Of a stretch of DNA of 64,000 bases, positions 60,940 through 64,000 are shown one piece after another. Under the pieces are notes generated by a model. It did no database searches. It saw nothing but the letters and a program-made list of their open reading frames with translations, and was not told where the DNA came from. Made by a program: the position numbers and the translations under genes. Origin of the DNA: CAZWLD01 sp964634685 (GTDB lineage: Bacteria; Bacillota_I; Bacilli_A; Acholeplasmatales; JAEDCM01); the NCBI GenBank assembly GCA_964634685.1, contig CAZWLD010000004.1, positions 1 through 64,000 of the forward strand, given 5' to 3'. Every line of letters begins with the position of its first letter. The first letter of the stretch is position 1.

Positions 60940-63900
60940 ATGAATAGATTTACGAAAAGCATAGGAAAAATCTTTTTCTTACTATGCTTATTATTAACCG
61001 TATCTTTAGCGGTAAATAGTAATCCTGGCAAAGTGTATGCTGCTGATGCCGAAGGTATTAGCGTTACTCGTGACAATACGGATGGAACTAAGACGGGATC
61101 AGGATGGACCTGGACAAAAACAGGTAGTAATCAGTCAGGAAAATTATCTTTAAACGGCTATAACGGTGGAAGAATTGCAATTGGAGGTCCGGTTGGAGAT
61201 ACTGAAATTGAACTTATAGGAGACAACACGGTTACTGTTACCGAGCCATATATTGATGGTGGTAATATCTGCTATGGGATTATCGTTTGTAATGCTCAAA
61301 ACCTCACATTTAGTGGAAGTGGAACCCTCACTATAAATGTTATGGCAACTTCAATGGTGAAGGTTTGTGGCGTTTATATTTATAAGGATAACGCTGTATC
61401 TTTAGGAAATCTTGTTTTTAGCGAAGGTACAGTAAGCATTAATGTTACGTGCTTGAATTTGTCAGATGGAGGCGGAGCATACGGCATCAATTCATATGAA
61501 ATGACAACCGGTGGATCCGTTACTGTTTCTGAAAATGCAACCCTTAAGATTGACTTGAAGTCTGATTATTATGGCAATGCATATGGAGTTTATTCATACG
61601 GAGATATCATATTAAATGGAACAGTTAGTTCGAAAATGGAGTATACAGGATCTAGTAATCCGAATAATTATTGGAGAGATTTTTCTTCTAATAGTTCACA
61701 AAATGTGATTGGTCTAAATGCAATTATTGATTCGTATAATCCTGGTACAAGTGGAACATTATTAGGTTATTTTGCACTTGAAGCTAATAGCAATACAAAG
61801 ATTGAAACTTGGACTTTAGTAGGATCAGAAGAAAAGTATTTTGAAAATGATAATTGCTTTGTCCATATTTCTGAAGTGAATGTTTACAGTGGATATGCAA
61901 GGTATTCATATCGTAAAATAGAGACTCCACTTACCTTTGAGGATAAGGATGAATATGATATTCCAGAGATTGTATATGGTAATGAGGCATATTCAGCTCC
62001 TTTTGTCGCAACTGGTGGTAGTGGAGAATATACCTATACAATATATAGTGTTGCAAATGGTAATCAAACAGGTCTTAGAATTGTTGATAACAAATTATGC
62101 TCATCTGGTAGAGGAGTAAGTGAAGCTACAACCTGTACGATTCAGGTAATGGATAAGGGTGGATACACAAAATACATCATTGTCAATATTGGTGCGGTTG
62201 TTGCGCCAACCTATAGTGCTACTGTTGATGATATCGATTTTGGTACCGTTAAACCTGGATATGAATCAGTTACTGCCGTTCCTATTAATATTCATAATAC
62301 AGGTACTGGAAATATAAAAATTATTTCTAATAGTTCAGTATATCTCAGTAGTCAAAGTTATTTTATTTTAACATATGATAGTGTGCCATCATTAATTAAT
62401 GGTGGTGAAACAAACACAAGCTGGAGTATCAAACCTAAGGATGGCTTATCAGTTGGTACATACACCGTGACGATAACATTTAGAGGTACACCAGAATTAC
62501 CAGGATTTTCAGGTGAAATCCAAGTTTCCGCAAAAGTTACTTTTGTTGTAAGTGACCATAATTTTGATACATCAAAATGGGAACATGATGATGAAAAGCA
62601 CTGGAATCCATGTAAGGATGCTTTATGTACTGCTCATGGTAATGAAGCTTTACACGATAAAGATGGTGAATTAACAGGTTATTATCCTGCAACTGAAGAA
62701 ACAAATGGATATACTGGTGATAGGCATTGCTCAGTGTGCGGAGCTATATCTGAATATGGAGAAGTTATTTTTGCTAACAAGATTAATAGTGTTGAATTAG
62801 GATTTTCATCAGGAACTGATGAAATGATTGTTAGAGGAAGTAGTTATAATTTTAAGGCAAAAGTTATTGGCACAGGTTCTTTTGATAACACGATTAAGTG
62901 GATTGTAGAAGGCGGTTCGACAGGTACAACTATATCGTCTGATGGTGTATTAACAGTAGCAGCAAACGAGGTTAATTCAACCATTACGATAAAAGCAGTT
63001 GCCAATGGCGATAATGAAGTCTTTGCCACAAAAGTCCTTGATGTTTATTCAGAAGTAACTATTGTTAATGGAACTGAAACAACAGATTATTATTTAGTAG
63101 GTCAAACTATTGATCTTGCGGCTATAGAGGCAAGCGAAGGATATCATTTTAAAAACTGGACTAAAGATGGCTATGGATCCTTTACTAACGATAAAGCTAA
63201 AAATGCTCAGTTTATTGTCGCAAATTCCAATGTAACTATTACATCAAATTATGAATTACATTATACAAATGATACAGTATGGACACATAATGCAACAAGT
63301 CATTACCATTTCTGTATATGTGGAGAAAAAATTGATATTGAAGATCATGTTTATGATAATGATGTAGATACAACTTGTAATGTTTGCGGATATGAAAGAC
63401 CAGCCCATACTCATACAGCTGATAGTGAATGGCATTATGATAATGATAATCATTGGCATATTTGTACAATTAATGGTTGTACCGAAAAGCTTAATGTTGA
63501 GGAGCATTCCTTTGGCAATTGGACGGTTACAGTAGAGCCACAGGTTGGTGTTGCTGGTGAAAAGAAACGTGAATGTACAATTTGTGGATATAGTGAAACC
63601 GCTCCTGTTGATGCCCTTATCGAACAAATCACTGTAACAGTTAATGGAGGAAAAGTTAATGGTGGCGCAAGTGTAACAGTTGACAAGAATGGTTCCGTTA
63701 CAGTTGTTGCGGATTCAGCTCCAGAAGGAAAAGAATTTAAAGGCTGGAGTAAGGATGGTGGAGAAACAATCCTAAGTGAGGATTCAAGCTATACCTTCAA
63801 CGCAACCGAAAATGTTACACTTACAGCGATTTATAAGGATATAAAATCAAAAGGACTTTCTGGTGGTGCCATTGCTGGAATTGTAATTGGCAGTGTTGTT

Positions 63901-63987
63901 GTTATCGGAATCGGAGGATTTTCTATTTTTTGGTTTGGTATTAAGAAAAAGAAGTTCACAGACCTTCTAGCAGTTTTTAAAAAGTAA
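60940..63987 (+). CDS. Large multidomain cell-surface protein with C-terminal membrane anchor
   Basis: 1,015 residues. Signal peptide (about 1-34, ending KVYA). A carbohydrate-binding-like beta-rich domain (about 45-230) reads LNGYNGGRIAIGG and SGSGTLTI. An Ig/cadherin-like domain (about 330-425) and a DFGTVKPGY domain (about 430-535) follow. Next come a Cys/His segment like that in the LRR lipoprotein (HWNPCKDALC, HCSVCG), a Big_2-like domain (about 610-705), an InlB-type repeat (FKNWTKDG), a second Cys/His segment (HWHICTINGC, ECTICGY) and another repeat (FKGWSKDG). It ends with one helix and a basic tail (FGIKKKK), with no LPXTG. Likely a surface adhesin or glycan binder. A strong AAGGAGG precedes the ATG. 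Confidence 0.8.
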   Translation: MNRFTKSIGKIFFLLCLLLTVSLAVNSNPGKVYAADAEGISVTRDNTDGTKTGSGWTWTKTGSNQSGKLSLNGYNGGRIAIGGPVGDTEIELIGDNTVTVTEPYIDGGNICYGIIVCNAQNLTFSGSGTLTINVMATSMVKVCGVYIYKDNAVSLGNLVFSEGTVSINVTCLNLSDGGGAYGINSYEMTTGGSVTVSENATLKIDLKSDYYGNAYGVYSYGDIILNGTVSSKMEYTGSSNPNNYWRDFSSNSSQNVIGLNAIIDSYNPGTSGTLLGYFALEANSNTKIETWTLVGSEEKYFENDNCFVHISEVNVYSGYARYSYRKIETPLTFEDKDEYDIPEIVYGNEAYSAPFVATGGSGEYTYTIYSVANGNQTGLRIVDNKLCSSGRGVSEATTCTIQVMDKGGYTKYIIVNIGAVVAPTYSATVDDIDFGTVKPGYESVTAVPINIHNTGTGNIKIISNSSVYLSSQSYFILTYDSVPSLINGGETNTSWSIKPKDGLSVGTYTVTITFRGTPELPGFSGEIQVSAKVTFVVSDHNFDTSKWEHDDEKHWNPCKDALCTAHGNEALHDKDGELTGYYPATEETNGYTGDRHCSVCGAISEYGEVIFANKINSVELGFSSGTDEMIVRGSSYNFKAKVIGTGSFDNTIKWIVEGGSTGTTISSDGVLTVAANEVNSTITIKAVANGDNEVFATKVLDVYSEVTIVNGTETTDYYLVGQTIDLAAIEASEGYHFKNWTKDGYGSFTNDKAKNAQFIVANSNVTITSNYELHYTNDTVWTHNATSHYHFCICGEKIDIEDHVYDNDVDTTCNVCGYERPAHTHTADSEWHYDNDNHWHICTINGCTEKLNVEEHSFGNWTVTVEPQVGVAGEKKRECTICGYSETAPVDALIEQITVTVNGGKVNGGASVTVDKNGSVTVVADSAPEGKEFKGWSKDGGETILSEDSSYTFNATENVTLTAIYKDIKSKGLSGGAIAGIVIGSVVVIGIGGFSIFWFGIKKKKFTDLLAVFKK

Positions 63988-64000
63988 AATCGATTTGAAA

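Noticed and set aside
1..64000. UGA recoded as tryptophan, as in mycoplasmas
   Set aside because: Many well-defined genes, such as the response regulator at 11321 and leuS, end in UGA at the expected place.
1..64000. CRISPR arrays, tRNA or rRNA genes, insertion sequences
   Set aside because: No regularly spaced repeats, no tRNA-like cloverleaf or rRNA sequence and no transposase motif were seen.

Overview
The window is a 64-kb piece of a low-GC (roughly 30 % by eye) chromosome from a Bacillota organism, most likely a gut-associated member of the Bacilli/Erysipelotrichia-like lineages. Support comes from strong AGGAGG-type ribosome binding sites, TTGACA/TATAAT promoters, a bile-salt-hydrolase/penicillin-acylase type enzyme, a pyrophosphate-dependent phosphofructokinase, AsnA, KtrAB, and a BspA-like repeat lipoprotein. 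UGA ends many genes, so the recoded mollicute genetic code does not apply. No rRNA, tRNA, CRISPR array, transposase or phage gene was recognised.

Layout. 0-8.9 kb: small membrane protein, choloylglycine-hydrolase family enzyme, GNAT-DUF3795 fusion, chromate-transporter family protein, a heterodimeric ABC exporter pair and a DegV protein. 9-14.9 kb: a fused ATPase/FtsX permease, an OmpR-type two-component system and two paralogous small membrane proteins. 14.9-25.4 kb: a PDDEXK (DUF1016) protein, GNATs, a pair of COG0523 GTPases (one with a very Cys/His-rich insert, one fused to a YcgQ/TIGR03943-like domain), AsnA, polysaccharide deacetylase, NUDIX, a U32 protein and a cation exchanger behind a yybP-ykoY (Mn2+) riboswitch. 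25.5-34.7 kb: housekeeping genes leuS, pheA, ktrBA, queH, a membrane-DUF523 fusion and an RNA uracil methyltransferase. 35-40.6 kb: a BspA-like LRR lipoprotein broken by an in-frame TAG, a Fic gene split at a run of 12 A, and an AAA ATPase. 40.9-47.8 kb: a complete pst operon (pstSCAB-phoU-response regulator-kinase) behind a Pho-box array. 48-57.2 kb: accessory and decaying material: a richer-GC AAA ATPase, an ABC-transporter operon whose last gene survives only as its two ends, cysK with a truncated Rrf2 gene, an XRE regulator, pfp, and a plsY-like remnant. 57.2-64 kb: a degenerate membrane kinase, a real kinase and a LuxR-type regulator in one operon, followed by a 1,015-residue surface protein.

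How parts work together. Direct repeats of TTTACA/TTAACA spaced every 11 bp precede pstS, the second two-component operon, one of the paralogous small membrane proteins, and (less perfectly) the plsY-like remnant, which suggests one phosphate-type regulon reaching beyond the pst operon. The two COG0523 genes look like a zinc-handling unit. The terminal three-gene signalling operon probably controls the adjacent surface protein. The most interesting points are the metal-handling GTPase pair, the shared Pho-box set, the apparently circularly permuted PstS, the Fic gene interrupted by a poly-A run, and the membrane-DUF523 fusion.
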